From contig JAUIGN010000030.1 of the NCBI GenBank assembly GCA_030430075.1, positions 33,364 to 97,363 on the forward strand: DNA of 64,000 nt. Direction: 5' to 3'. This document shows positions 38,101-46,037 of this stretch, one piece after another; positions within the stretch are counted from its first letter, which is position 1; each line of letters starts with the position of its first letter. The DNA is from a bacterium. GTDB lineage: Bacteria; Planctomycetota; Planctomycetia; Pirellulales; Pirellulaceae. The position numbers were made by a program, and so were the translations under genes. Below the pieces are notes generated by a model. The model searched no databases, was not told the DNA's origin, and worked only from the letters and a program-made list of their open reading frames with translations.

Positions 38101-40305
38101 ACCGTTGAAGGACGCTATCGAGACGGTCGAGGGTGCGAATCGACATGCCGCATCGACGCGCGGCACGTCCGCCATGACGACGGCCATGGCCCCGTCCGCC
38201 GGCAGTTCGCCCATGAGCTGCCCGCGTGCAGCGACCAGCCGGAGGCCCGCATCCAGGTCGAAGACGCCTGCCGCGCAAGCCGCGGCGTACTCGCCCAGAC
38301 TATGGCCAACGACGGCGCTCGGTGTGACCCCCCAGGATTTCCAGAGTTCGACGAGCGCAAACTGCAGCGAGAAAAGGGCCGGTTGTGTGTACCGGGTCTG
38401 GTCGACCAGTTCCGGCGCAGCATGCTTGCCGTAGAGGAGGTTGATCAACGAGGTTCCGTCCCGGTCTCGCAGGATCGCGTCGCACCGCTGGATGGCGTCG
38501 CGGAAGACGGCGTGACCCTCGAACAGTGCCTGTCCCATCCCAGGGTATTGAGTCCCCTGCCCCGTGAAGAGAAACGCCGGTCCTGCCGCCGGCCGACCAT
38601 CCTGGCGGCGACCGCCGACGACAGTGGTCGGGCTCGCGTCGCCCGTTGCGACCGCTTGCAAGCCGGCCAGCATCTCTTCACGCGACGCCCCGATAACGGC
38701 AACCCGAAAGTCGAACGTGTTGCGCCCCGTTGCCGCCGTGAAGCAGATCTCGTCGAGTGACTGTTCGGGATGTGCGGCGAGGTGCCGCGCGTACTTGGCC
38801 GCGAGCTCCCTCAGGGCGGGCATGGCGTGGGTCGAAAGAGGCAGCAGGTGGAGCGGCGGCTGACCTGCCGGCGCCCGGGTCCGTGGCAAGTTCAGCTCCG
38901 CCGTGGGTTTCGCGGCGACGTCGGGGCCCGGAACCGCGTCGGCCCGGTCGTCCGCTTTCTCGCGCGGGGCGCGCGCGACACCTTCCAGGATCAGGTGCGC
39001 GTTTGTCCCGCTGATCCCCAAGGCGCTGACAGCCGCGTAGGGGCGTCCCGTTCCGCCCGGCCACGCGGTCAGTTCACAAGGCACGCGCACCGAAATCTCG
39101 CTCCAGGGAATTTCCGGGTTGGGATTCGTGAAATGCAGGTTGGGTGGAATCTGACCGTGCTGCAGTGCGAGGACGACCTTGAGCAGGCCGGCGATCCCGG
39201 CGGCAGCCTCCAGGTGTCCGATGTTCGTCTTGACGGCGCCGACCAGGAGCGGGTGGGCGCGGCCGGTCGCTCGACCGTAGACCGCCTCGATCGCTTCCAT
39301 CTCAATCGGATCGCCGATCCTGGTGCCCGTGCCGTGCGACTCGATAAAGCTCACGCTTGCACCATCCAGGCCGGCTTGACGAAGGGCGTTTCGCATCAAC
39401 CGTTGCTGGGCCGCCGCACTGGGCGTGGTCAGCGTTTCGCTCGCCCCGTCATGATTGATTGTTGCGGCCCGGATGACGGCCAGAATGTGATCGCCGTCGC
39501 GGAGGGCATCTGCCTGTCTCTTGAGGACGACCATGCCGCAGCCTTCGCCCCGCACGTAGCCATCGGCTGCTGCATCAAATGTCTTGCACCGCCCGTCCGG
39601 CGCGAGGACCGTCAATTGACAGAGCGCCGCCGTGGTTGCCGCGGACAGGTTGAGGTTGACACCGCCGGCCAAGGCCAGGTTGCACTGACCAGTCGACAGG
39701 GACTGGCAGGCCTGTTGCACGGCGACCAGCGACGATGAGCAAGAGGTGTCCAGCTGAATCACGGGTCCGTGAAAATCCAGAAAGTACGCAATCCTCCCGG
39801 CGGCCAGGCTGCGGGCAATGCCCAGCGTCGTGTACGTCCCCGCGCTGGGCACGCCAGCGGATCGCGCGTGATTCGCGGCAAAGTCATCGGAGCTCATGCC
39901 GACGAACAGCCCGGTCTCGCTGCCCCGCAGGTGGTTTGGCGGCAGGCCCGCGTCCTCCAGGGATTCCCACGCCACCTCCAGCAAGAGACGCTGTTGAGGA
40001 TCAATGGCGGCCGCTTCGCGGGGGGCAATGCCGAAAAAAGAAGCGTCAAAGCGGTCGACCGCAGAGATAAAGCCGGCGCGCCGAAGATGCGCTTTTCCCG
40101 CTGCGGTCGGATCGCGGTTGAAGTATTGCTGCCACGACTTGCGATCGGCCGGCACGTCGCGGATCGCATCGACGCCGTGACACAGCAGCTGCCAGAAGGC
40201 CTCGGGCGAATCGACGTCGCCCGGCAGCCGACAACCCATTCCAATGATGGCGATTCCATCCGGCGCTCCGTTGCCCTGTCTGCCGCTGGATGCAGTCTCA
40301 ATCAT
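35110..40305 (-). CDS. Type I polyketide synthase, KS-AT-cMT-ACP-TE
   Basis: A 1731-residue single-module synthase. The ketosynthase (about 15-440) has Cys189 in DTSCSSS and His in ESHGTGT and KTNIGHLE. The acyltransferase (about 560-870) has Ser669 in GHSLGEYA. The HAGH in SHAGHC is nearer the malonyl HAFH than the methylmalonyl YASH motif. A C-methyltransferase (about 1030-1310) has LEVGAGTGGLTS near 1134 and FDLVVAANALHAT. The ACP has Ser1404 in LGLDSLMA. The thioesterase (about 1500-1720) has Ser1553 in SGYSAGG, FDPPS and the His in PGTHYG. No KR, DH or ER is seen, so beta-keto groups stay unreduced unless partners act. The ATG at 40305 overlaps the PPTase stop by 8 nt. The longer frame to 40608 runs inside the PPTase gene. 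Confidence 0.93.
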   Translation of the reverse strand: MIETASSGRQGNGAPDGIAIIGMGCRLPGDVDSPEAFWQLLCHGVDAIRDVPADRKSWQQYFNRDPTAAGKAHLRRAGFISAVDRFDASFFGIAPREAAAIDPQQRLLLEVAWESLEDAGLPPNHLRGSETGLFVGMSSDDFAANHARSAGVPSAGTYTTLGIARSLAAGRIAYFLDFHGPVIQLDTSCSSSLVAVQQACQSLSTGQCNLALAGGVNLNLSAATTAALCQLTVLAPDGRCKTFDAAADGYVRGEGCGMVVLKRQADALRDGDHILAVIRAATINHDGASETLTTPSAAAQQRLMRNALRQAGLDGASVSFIESHGTGTRIGDPIEMEAIEAVYGRATGRAHPLLVGAVKTNIGHLEAAAGIAGLLKVVLALQHGQIPPNLHFTNPNPEIPWSEISVRVPCELTAWPGGTGRPYAAVSALGISGTNAHLILEGVARAPREKADDRADAVPGPDVAAKPTAELNLPRTRAPAGQPPLHLLPLSTHAMPALRELAAKYARHLAAHPEQSLDEICFTAATGRNTFDFRVAVIGASREEMLAGLQAVATGDASPTTVVGGRRQDGRPAAGPAFLFTGQGTQYPGMGQALFEGHAVFRDAIQRCDAILRDRDGTSLINLLYGKHAAPELVDQTRYTQPALFSLQFALVELWKSWGVTPSAVVGHSLGEYAAACAAGVFDLDAGLRLVAARGQLMGELPADGAMAVVMADVPRVDAACRFAPSTVSIASFNGPETVVISGPRHAILAVVAHLARQGIDTQVLKTSHAGHCELVDPMLSRFRAIAEEIEYTPPRIKMISNLTGDLVTEEVASADYWVQQLRSPVRFLDGMRTLAANGHRTFLEIGPNPNLLAMGMSCVKGCRPRARWLPSLAEDRNDWETMLFSLATLYVDGGHVDWRGFYRDPSVARVSLPTYAFQRESLPCEHHPTEVGTVDEIDVSRLPAPREVANEVDHLQTGLEDESRVLTPRMDEIAIHFVLAALAELGLRWQVGSDFSLETLDARIAARHRPKLHRVLARLRERGWLDQQGRVYRVMRDRPDHDPAVLLDQLRGEAAYPECDLLARAGPAMAAIWQDQVDPLSVLFPAGETGAALEFYRDARLLAGYNRLAATVVCKAAARLAPGDRLRVLEVGAGTGGLTSHLLPQLPAADTEYVFTDVSRHFLSAAEARFGTFGGLRTELLDISRPPAAQGFRLNQFDLVVAANALHATPSLRETLAHVQQLIKPHGWLLLLEGANPPLWGDAVFTLIDGWWAFKDTDLRPDYPLLPRHAWCDLLKQTGFADVVPLHDAELCDHSSNTLLLARSATRCTDPRTAQDLPPNDRSPATVRPDESRDQARDLTTGRGTAAASLQVDQPPDGQSDEDGPINAAGLAALVKQHAARVMRIDPDRIDAHQPLSELGLDSLMATELRAQLSQSLGRDLPLNTLQLRRSAQEIAEYIHDDRAHHGRSTSTSDGAVPGLEPETPRAHLVPLQPNGSKPPLFFVPAGYGDLFAFQDIAHAMGMNQPVLGLQPASAKQVKTFRQMSVHRLVSAYIDQIKRVQPTGPYLLSGYSAGGIIVVELARELIRLGNEIGLLVIFDPPSHVPFWLDWFYQVNYHISVATRLTSVARRFRSRFARRLFHTVLDEGLRTHSAVIREHHVAPYPGRITHFRSRLSQSSLVSLRPMGWFWRRIASEGTEVHWIPGTHYGLLRGRGASVVVDELRDCLSRAEASIQQTQSPATVRRDEDESP

Positions 40306-41110
40306 CTTGTCTCGTTGGCACCGAGGGCACCGGCGCCGATTCCTCGACGTGAATCGCGAATTCCGGTTGATTTCGACAATGAATTGCAGTGGACATGATG
40401 TGATGCGGAGTGGGCTGCGTGCAGGTGAACTGCCAATGGTCAGCCTGCCGATCGGGATCGGCAAACCCAATGCGCCACTGACCATCATGACCTGGTTCGA
40501 AGTGAAAATCACGGAGCGACATCGTAAGCCCCCCGCCGCACGCTTTGACGTAGGCTTCTTTGAGTGTCCAGAATTCGAGAAAACGCCGGCGGCGCGCGGA
40601 GGCGGCAAGGGTCGTCAGGTGGTCCACCTCACTGGGCGCAAAGTGCCGCTCCGCGATGGCGTGCAGGTCGACGTTGCGATCCAACCGCTCGACGTCGATT
40701 CCGATATCCGCTTCCCGCGTGATTGCGCAGGCAGCAAATCCGCGGGTGTGCGAGAGATTGAATCGCAGTTGGGTCGGCTCCCCCTGCAGACGACAGAGCT
40801 CCGGTCGCCCGTGGGCACCGGTTTCGAATTTCCAGTCAGCGGGAGGGATGTCGGCAAATCGCGACAACGAGGTTCGCAGCAAGGCATGTGCATAGGCGAA
40901 TAGATGCTGGTCCTGCGGGAAGCGAAAAGCCTGCTGTCGCTCTTGCTCGGTGCGGCTCAACATGGCCACGCAGGCGGGCAGGTACCGGGGGACGCTCGTG
41001 GAGGCGACCCGAGTGTGGAACACGACCGCTCGTCCGGTGGGCAGCAGATTGGAGCGGGAGTCGCAGTTCGTGTGCTCACGGGTCTGGTTGCGCTGGAGGG
41101 GCTGGGACAT
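40298..41110 (-). CDS. Sfp-type 4'-phosphopantetheinyl transferase
   Basis: A 270-residue Sfp/EntD-type transferase that loads phosphopantetheine from CoA onto carrier proteins. Diagnostic motifs are the N-terminal PPAD segment, LRFNLSHTRGFAACAI, the Mg-binding GIDVERLDR and FWTLKEAYVKACGGGL. Likely targets are the PKS ACP (Ser1404) and the free ACP (Ser37). The ATG at 41110 follows the kinase stop with only 2 nt between, and its own stop overlaps the PKS start by 8 nt. This arrangement implies coupled translation of kinase, PPTase, PKS and flavodoxin. The frame upstream to 41545 is antisense-like sequence inside the kinase gene and is rejected. Confidence 0.92.
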   Translation of the reverse strand: MSQPLQRNQTREHTNCDSRSNLLPTGRAVVFHTRVASTSVPRYLPACVAMLSRTEQERQQAFRFPQDQHLFAYAHALLRTSLSRFADIPPADWKFETGAHGRPELCRLQGEPTQLRFNLSHTRGFAACAITREADIGIDVERLDRNVDLHAIAERHFAPSEVDHLTTLAASARRRRFLEFWTLKEAYVKACGGGLTMSLRDFHFEPGHDGQWRIGFADPDRQADHWQFTCTQPTPHHIMSTAIHCRNQPEFAIHVEESAPVPSVPTRQDD

Positions 41111-41112
41111 CG

Positions 41113-44100
41113 TCAATCCGCCTCGACGTCTTCGATCTCCGCAACCGCCCTGGTCGCTCGGTGCACTTCCCGTTCCGCGCCCGTCCAGCCGAATTCCAGG
41201 CCGGCCTGGCCACGGGCAAGACTGGTCAGGGCGTGGTCGTAGCGTGCTTCGTGGTCGGTCGCGACCTGCAAGCTTTCGTCGAAGTAGCGGCGGGCCTGGG
41301 CGGCGCGGCCCTCCATCGCAGCCAGGATCCCGGCCTCGCGAAACGCGTGCGGACGGCATGCGCGGTAGCGCCTGGTGAGCGAGAGGGCCGTGCGGATCGC
41401 CTTGCGGGCCTGCTTCAAAAGCCGTTTCCTGGCCAGCCCGTCGGTCGCTCGCTCGGCAGCGATGCGAAGTGCCGTGGCCTTCCAGGTCGCCGCACTGAAG
41501 ACGCAGACGTTGCGGAGCCCGCGCGACTTGGCACGCGCCAAGCAATCCTGCAGGACCGTGGCCGCTTCGAGCGGCTTGTCTTCGCAGAGCAGTAATTCCA
41601 GTCCCCGCGCATACACGGCCCCGGTGATGGCCAGGGGGTCGATGCGGGCCCGTTCAAGTTCGGTTTGGATCGCACCGGGCGGAACCAGGTCAGGAGCCGC
41701 CGGAACCCAGAACAGGAGGGAAATGCAGGCGGCCGAATAGTCGCCGGTCTCCATCCCGATCTCGTACGCCTTCTTGGCAACCCGGTAGGCGGATTTGAGG
41801 TCACCCAGGTGGAACATCGGCACCGTCGAAATCATCCGTGCCATGTTGGCTTCCCACACGTCGCCGGCTTCCTCAAGCAGCCGAACGGCTTCACTGCCGG
41901 TGCGCACGCCTTCGTTGAATCGAGCCAGCACGATGCATGAAAACGTATGGTAGGCGCGGGCCTTGCCCTGGCCCCAGAGGTCTCCGTTGTCGAGTGAAAT
42001 CTGGTGTGCTTTCTTTGCGTAGGCGATTCCCCTCCCGGCCATCGGAATGCCGGTCATCGTGATGGCGTGAAACGCATAGGTCTGCCCAAGTTCCTGGGAC
42101 GGCGGATAACGCTCGGCGACGTTCATGCCCCGCAAATGGGACCAGAGCACCATGGGCATCGGCTGTGTGAACCAATTGGTGAGCGTGAAGTGGTCCAGCA
42201 ACCCGGCGCGGAACAAGTCCATCGGCGCATGCGGCGAACTCATCGTGCGACGCCCCACAAATCGTGTCGGAAAATTCGTATGCAGCACCTGGATCAAGCT
42301 CTCCTTGACCAGGCCGCAGGTCAGCGTCAGGGCATTCCCGGGCAGGCGCTCTCCCAAGGCCGCCAGGGCCTTCTTCTGATAGTCGCGGGCATCTCCCATG
42401 TCCCCCTTCTTGAATGCAGCCCTGCCCAGTTTGGCGTCCAGACGCGCCAGCGTAACCCTCCGCTGGGTCAACGCGGCTGCCGCGTGGTACTGTTCGTTCG
42501 CTTCCTCGTAGCGGCCGCGAAGCACCAGCACATCGCCCAGGCCTTCGCAGACCCGGAGATGCAGGCCCCGTGACATGTTCTGCACGCCGCGGAGCGCAAT
42601 CCGGAACTGCTGTTCGGCCACCTCCTGGGCGTCCTGCTGCCGAGCCTGTTCGGCCGCGCAAAGGGCAAAAGGAAAGGCGCGACCAGGTTGCCCGCCCGCG
42701 TCGTAGAAGTAGGCCAGGTCGAAGACCCGCTGCCACTGGGGTTTGCCGAGCGAATAAGGGGCGCCGGGCTCTTCGTCGTCGCCGGTGGCGTTGATGTGTG
42801 CCCACAGATCGTCGGCCTGGATCCCGCTGACGTCATCGATCGTCTCCGCCATCCGCAGGTTGTTGTCCTTGATCGTGTCGGCGTCGAGGTGTGCGACGAC
42901 CGATTCGCGGATTCGATCATGGTACGCTTCGACGATCGTCTCGTCTTCGTCTTCCGTCGTCCGCACGAAGTGTCGCGTCCGCAGTTGGGCCAGGAAGCCC
43001 TGCCCTTGCTGCACGGCGTCAATGGCCTGGTAAGCTTCGACCGCAGGAATCGGGCGGCCAATGACGGCGACCAATTCCAGCAAGCGTCGCGTCGCCTGGG
43101 GGAGCCGTTTGACGCGGGCCCAAATCACCTCGTCCAACTCGAGCGATTGATCCGCGATGTTCGATGAATCCTGGACGTGCTGGGCAAGTTCCCAGACAAA
43201 GAACGGGGACCCGCCCGATTCCCTGGCGATCTTGGCAGCCAGGGCGTGACCTTGCCGGTCATCCCGACCCAGCAACATCAGGGCCAGCCGCCGGGCATCC
43301 TGCTCCTGCAGTGAATCGACGGCCATCTTCTCCCGGTGAGGACGCCGGCCGGTCGTGTACGCAGTTTCCAGGGCCTTCAGGCAGAGGCTTGTGTCCCAGT
43401 TCTCTGAACGATAGGCACCCAGGACAAGCACACGCGGGGCGTTCGGTGGCCGGACCAGGTCCGCCAGCAGGTCGGCGCTGTCTTCGTCACCCCATTGCAA
43501 GTCGTCGATGTGCAACACCACCGGCTTGCGGTCGCCGAGCCGCTTGAGGAGCTCGCGCAAGGCGTTCATCGCGCGTTGCCTCAGTTCCTGTTGATCGACG
43601 TTCTTGATCGACGGTCGTCCCGGATCGGATGCCCCGGGAATCTGGCCAAGTACGGAGAAGAGCCGGATCAAGGGGAGCAGATCGTGGGGCGTGGCGGCCT
43701 TGACTTCCTCCGCCGGCAGGCCCATCAAATAGTCCGCCAGCGAATCGATCAGACTGTCAAGCGCCTTGAACGGTACCGATTCCTGTTCGTAGCAGCGGCC
43801 GGACAGAACCACTGCCTGTTCATCTTCCAGGAGCCCTGCCAGGAACTTCTGCAGCAGGACGCTCTTGCCCATGCCCGACTTGCCGTGCACGAAGATGGTC
43901 TTGGTCCGGCCCGCGATGACTTGCTTGAACGACGTTCGCAAGCTCTGCAAGTGTACCTCGCGGCCCACCAGCGTCAGCGGGCGGCCGCTGCCGACAGGAT
44001 CCGTTTCTGCGAGCGCCGCAATCGAGTCGTCAGCCCCGATGCAACGGAGCACATCCACGGCCGTTGGGCGTTGTTCGGGGTCGAGATCAAGCAACGCGAC

Positions 44101-45645
44101 GCAAAGCGCATTTAGATCGTCCGGGATGCCCGGTTCATATTCCTGGGGCGCTCGGGGAATCTCCGACTGCTTGTTGACGATGATCTTCAGGCGTTCGCCC
44201 GCAATCGGGAAGCGGCCGGTGAGGATTTCGTAAAGCATGACGCCCAGCGCGTACCAGTCGCTGGCGGGAGAGACCGGATTGCAGGCTGCCTGCTCCGGCG
44301 CCATGTACTCAGGAGTCCCATGGATGCCAACCGGCTTCTCGGCGGAACCTTGCTCGAATTGCGACGCCAGGCCAAAGTCGACCAGAACGACGCGCCCGTC
44401 GGTGGTGACCAGGACATTCGACGGTTTGATGTCGCGGTGCAGCATGCCTGCCTGATGAAGCGCGTGGAGGCCGAGCACGAGCTGCCGCAGACCTTCGAAC
44501 AGGCGTTCCTGCACGGCGGATGTCAGCCGCGGCTGGCCATTCGGCGGTTCGCCGACCAGGTGGAGGTTGTCCTTCTCTTGAATCGCCTTGTAGCCGGACC
44601 AGACGAACTCCGTGAAGTCGACAGCTTCCAGCATCTCCATCGAAAAGCACCACGTTCGGCCATCCGAAAGCAGTTCATAGAGGACCGCCAGGTTGGGATG
44701 CGCGATGTCGGCCAGCGAGCGGAATTCCTGCTTGAACCGCTGCAGCTCGACGGGGCTGATGCGGAGCAGCGTCTTGAGGGCAACGTCCCGGTTGCGGCCT
44801 TCCTGGACCGCCCGATAGACGATGCCCATCCCACCCCTCCCGACTTCCTCGACGACGCGATAACCGGGCAAGTTGGGTGGACCGCCGGCCCTCAGGTTGT
44901 CATCCAACTGGGGTGAAGTGGTGGGGGCTGCGGTGCCCGGTCCGCTGCCGCCAGGAGTGCCATCGCCGCGCAAGGGGATGGGAACGGTTCGCGGGATCGT
45001 AATCCGGCCCGGCTCGGTCGGTGGCGCAGCGGCCGCGTTCACTGGCGGCGCGGGAGCAATCGGAAGCGTCTCGCGAACCGCCACCGTCATTGCCTTGCTG
45101 GAAACATGCGGATCGGGCGTTCGCGTCGGCGTTTCGCGCGACCCGCCCTCCGGCGTGTCGCCGGGCTCCACATCGTCCGACGGTCTCGAGTCGCCGATGG
45201 TATGCAGGTTTCCATCCTGCTCGCCGTCCGCGGTCGCCTCGCCCCCAGATGTCGGGCACTCTGCTGGCTTGCTGCCGTTGCCCCCGTCTTGCTGAGGAGG
45301 CGCCGAGGCAAGTTGGTCCGCTGGCGGAACGGAATGGGGCGGGCCCGGGTCTCCCTGTGCAACACCGGGCGGAAGGCCTTGATAGGTGCCGGTCGGCAGC
45401 ATGCGATCCCCAGAATCACTGTCGGGTGGCAGCGCTATCGTGTGATGCCCCTTACCGCGACCAACCTCGGGCGGAGATATGCCGGGGTGGAGGGTTTGCT
45501 CGTGAGGACCCTCCTGGCCCCTGGTGTCGACATCGGTCTGGCGGCATGCTGTCAAGACGCCGCAAAGCGGGCAAACGACGTACCGACGAGCTTCGTGCGG
45601 CGCCCTGAAAATGTGCCCGTGGTGGCACCACAGCTTTTGCATCAT
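41113..45645 (-). CDS. Ser/Thr protein kinase fused to AAA ATPase and TPR-like repeats (PknK/MalT-like regulator)
   Basis: A 1510-residue cytoplasmic regulator. Residues 1-35 look like a zinc ribbon (WCHHGH, then VVCPLCGVL), followed by about 220 residues of Pro/Gly-rich linker. The kinase domain (about 265-540) has GRGGMGIVY, VALK, HRDIKPSN with Asp405, VDFGLA and GTPEYMAPE, all apparently active. The ATPase region (about 565-880) has Walker A HGKSGMGKS with Lys594 and Walker B VVLHIDDLQWGDED, as in STAND proteins. The remainder is helical TPR-like repeats. Such proteins sense a signal and phosphorylate or recruit regulators. Heading the PPTase-PKS operon, it probably controls it. The ATG at 45645 has GAGAG 5 nt upstream. 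No DNA-binding tail is visible. Confidence 0.9.
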   Translation of the reverse strand: MMQKLWCHHGHIFRAPHEARRYVVCPLCGVLTACRQTDVDTRGQEGPHEQTLHPGISPPEVGRGKGHHTIALPPDSDSGDRMLPTGTYQGLPPGVAQGDPGPPHSVPPADQLASAPPQQDGGNGSKPAECPTSGGEATADGEQDGNLHTIGDSRPSDDVEPGDTPEGGSRETPTRTPDPHVSSKAMTVAVRETLPIAPAPPVNAAAAPPTEPGRITIPRTVPIPLRGDGTPGGSGPGTAAPTTSPQLDDNLRAGGPPNLPGYRVVEEVGRGGMGIVYRAVQEGRNRDVALKTLLRISPVELQRFKQEFRSLADIAHPNLAVLYELLSDGRTWCFSMEMLEAVDFTEFVWSGYKAIQEKDNLHLVGEPPNGQPRLTSAVQERLFEGLRQLVLGLHALHQAGMLHRDIKPSNVLVTTDGRVVLVDFGLASQFEQGSAEKPVGIHGTPEYMAPEQAACNPVSPASDWYALGVMLYEILTGRFPIAGERLKIIVNKQSEIPRAPQEYEPGIPDDLNALCVALLDLDPEQRPTAVDVLRCIGADDSIAALAETDPVGSGRPLTLVGREVHLQSLRTSFKQVIAGRTKTIFVHGKSGMGKSVLLQKFLAGLLEDEQAVVLSGRCYEQESVPFKALDSLIDSLADYLMGLPAEEVKAATPHDLLPLIRLFSVLGQIPGASDPGRPSIKNVDQQELRQRAMNALRELLKRLGDRKPVVLHIDDLQWGDEDSADLLADLVRPPNAPRVLVLGAYRSENWDTSLCLKALETAYTTGRRPHREKMAVDSLQEQDARRLALMLLGRDDRQGHALAAKIARESGGSPFFVWELAQHVQDSSNIADQSLELDEVIWARVKRLPQATRRLLELVAVIGRPIPAVEAYQAIDAVQQGQGFLAQLRTRHFVRTTEDEDETIVEAYHDRIRESVVAHLDADTIKDNNLRMAETIDDVSGIQADDLWAHINATGDDEEPGAPYSLGKPQWQRVFDLAYFYDAGGQPGRAFPFALCAAEQARQQDAQEVAEQQFRIALRGVQNMSRGLHLRVCEGLGDVLVLRGRYEEANEQYHAAAALTQRRVTLARLDAKLGRAAFKKGDMGDARDYQKKALAALGERLPGNALTLTCGLVKESLIQVLHTNFPTRFVGRRTMSSPHAPMDLFRAGLLDHFTLTNWFTQPMPMVLWSHLRGMNVAERYPPSQELGQTYAFHAITMTGIPMAGRGIAYAKKAHQISLDNGDLWGQGKARAYHTFSCIVLARFNEGVRTGSEAVRLLEEAGDVWEANMARMISTVPMFHLGDLKSAYRVAKKAYEIGMETGDYSAACISLLFWVPAAPDLVPPGAIQTELERARIDPLAITGAVYARGLELLLCEDKPLEAATVLQDCLARAKSRGLRNVCVFSAATWKATALRIAAERATDGLARKRLLKQARKAIRTALSLTRRYRACRPHAFREAGILAAMEGRAAQARRYFDESLQVATDHEARYDHALTSLARGQAGLEFGWTGAEREVHRATRAVAEIEDVEAD

Positions 45646-46037
45646 GAAATCTCTCGCCGAAGTTGCGTCTCTGCTCCTCTGGCTGAGTGGGTGCATCGAA
45701 AAGGCACAGCGATTCGCCGCTGCCGAAACCTCGGCGGTCGATCGGGCTGCAATCGAACCCGCGAAATCGAGCCTAATTCGGCCAATCACCTAGTCTAATC
45801 GGTGGGATAGACAGAGTGCAATCTTTACCGCAGCAGGCCGTTCGACGGCGCGGGGCGATCACAGGGCCGGTCGGCGCGGAGGGATTCGGTAGCAAGATGC
45901 CAGGCGGATTGCGACCGCCACGCTCTGCCAGCATAATTTGGGAACGAATTCAACGAATTCTCCGCCGGTGAAATCCGGACGGGGGTTCCGGACCGGGAAG
46001 CCGGATGAGGAAGCCTGGAGTTGCGAGGTGCAATCAG
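45646..46037. promoter_or_regulatory. 392-bp divergent spacer between the kinase operon and a sulfatase
   Basis: Promoters for both the PKS-locus operon and the sulfatase must be here. Visible structure is a GAATTCAACGAATTC element (about 45952-45966), in which two EcoRI-like palindromes are 3 bp apart, and a TCCGG/CCGGA stem near 45972-45990. Neither matches a known operator that I can name. No gene or RNA is supported. Confidence 0.45.

Noticed and set aside
40306..40608. A longer N-terminus for the polyketide synthase
   Set aside because: The added part lies inside the PPTase gene in another frame, and the KS domain begins about 15 residues after the ATG at 40305.
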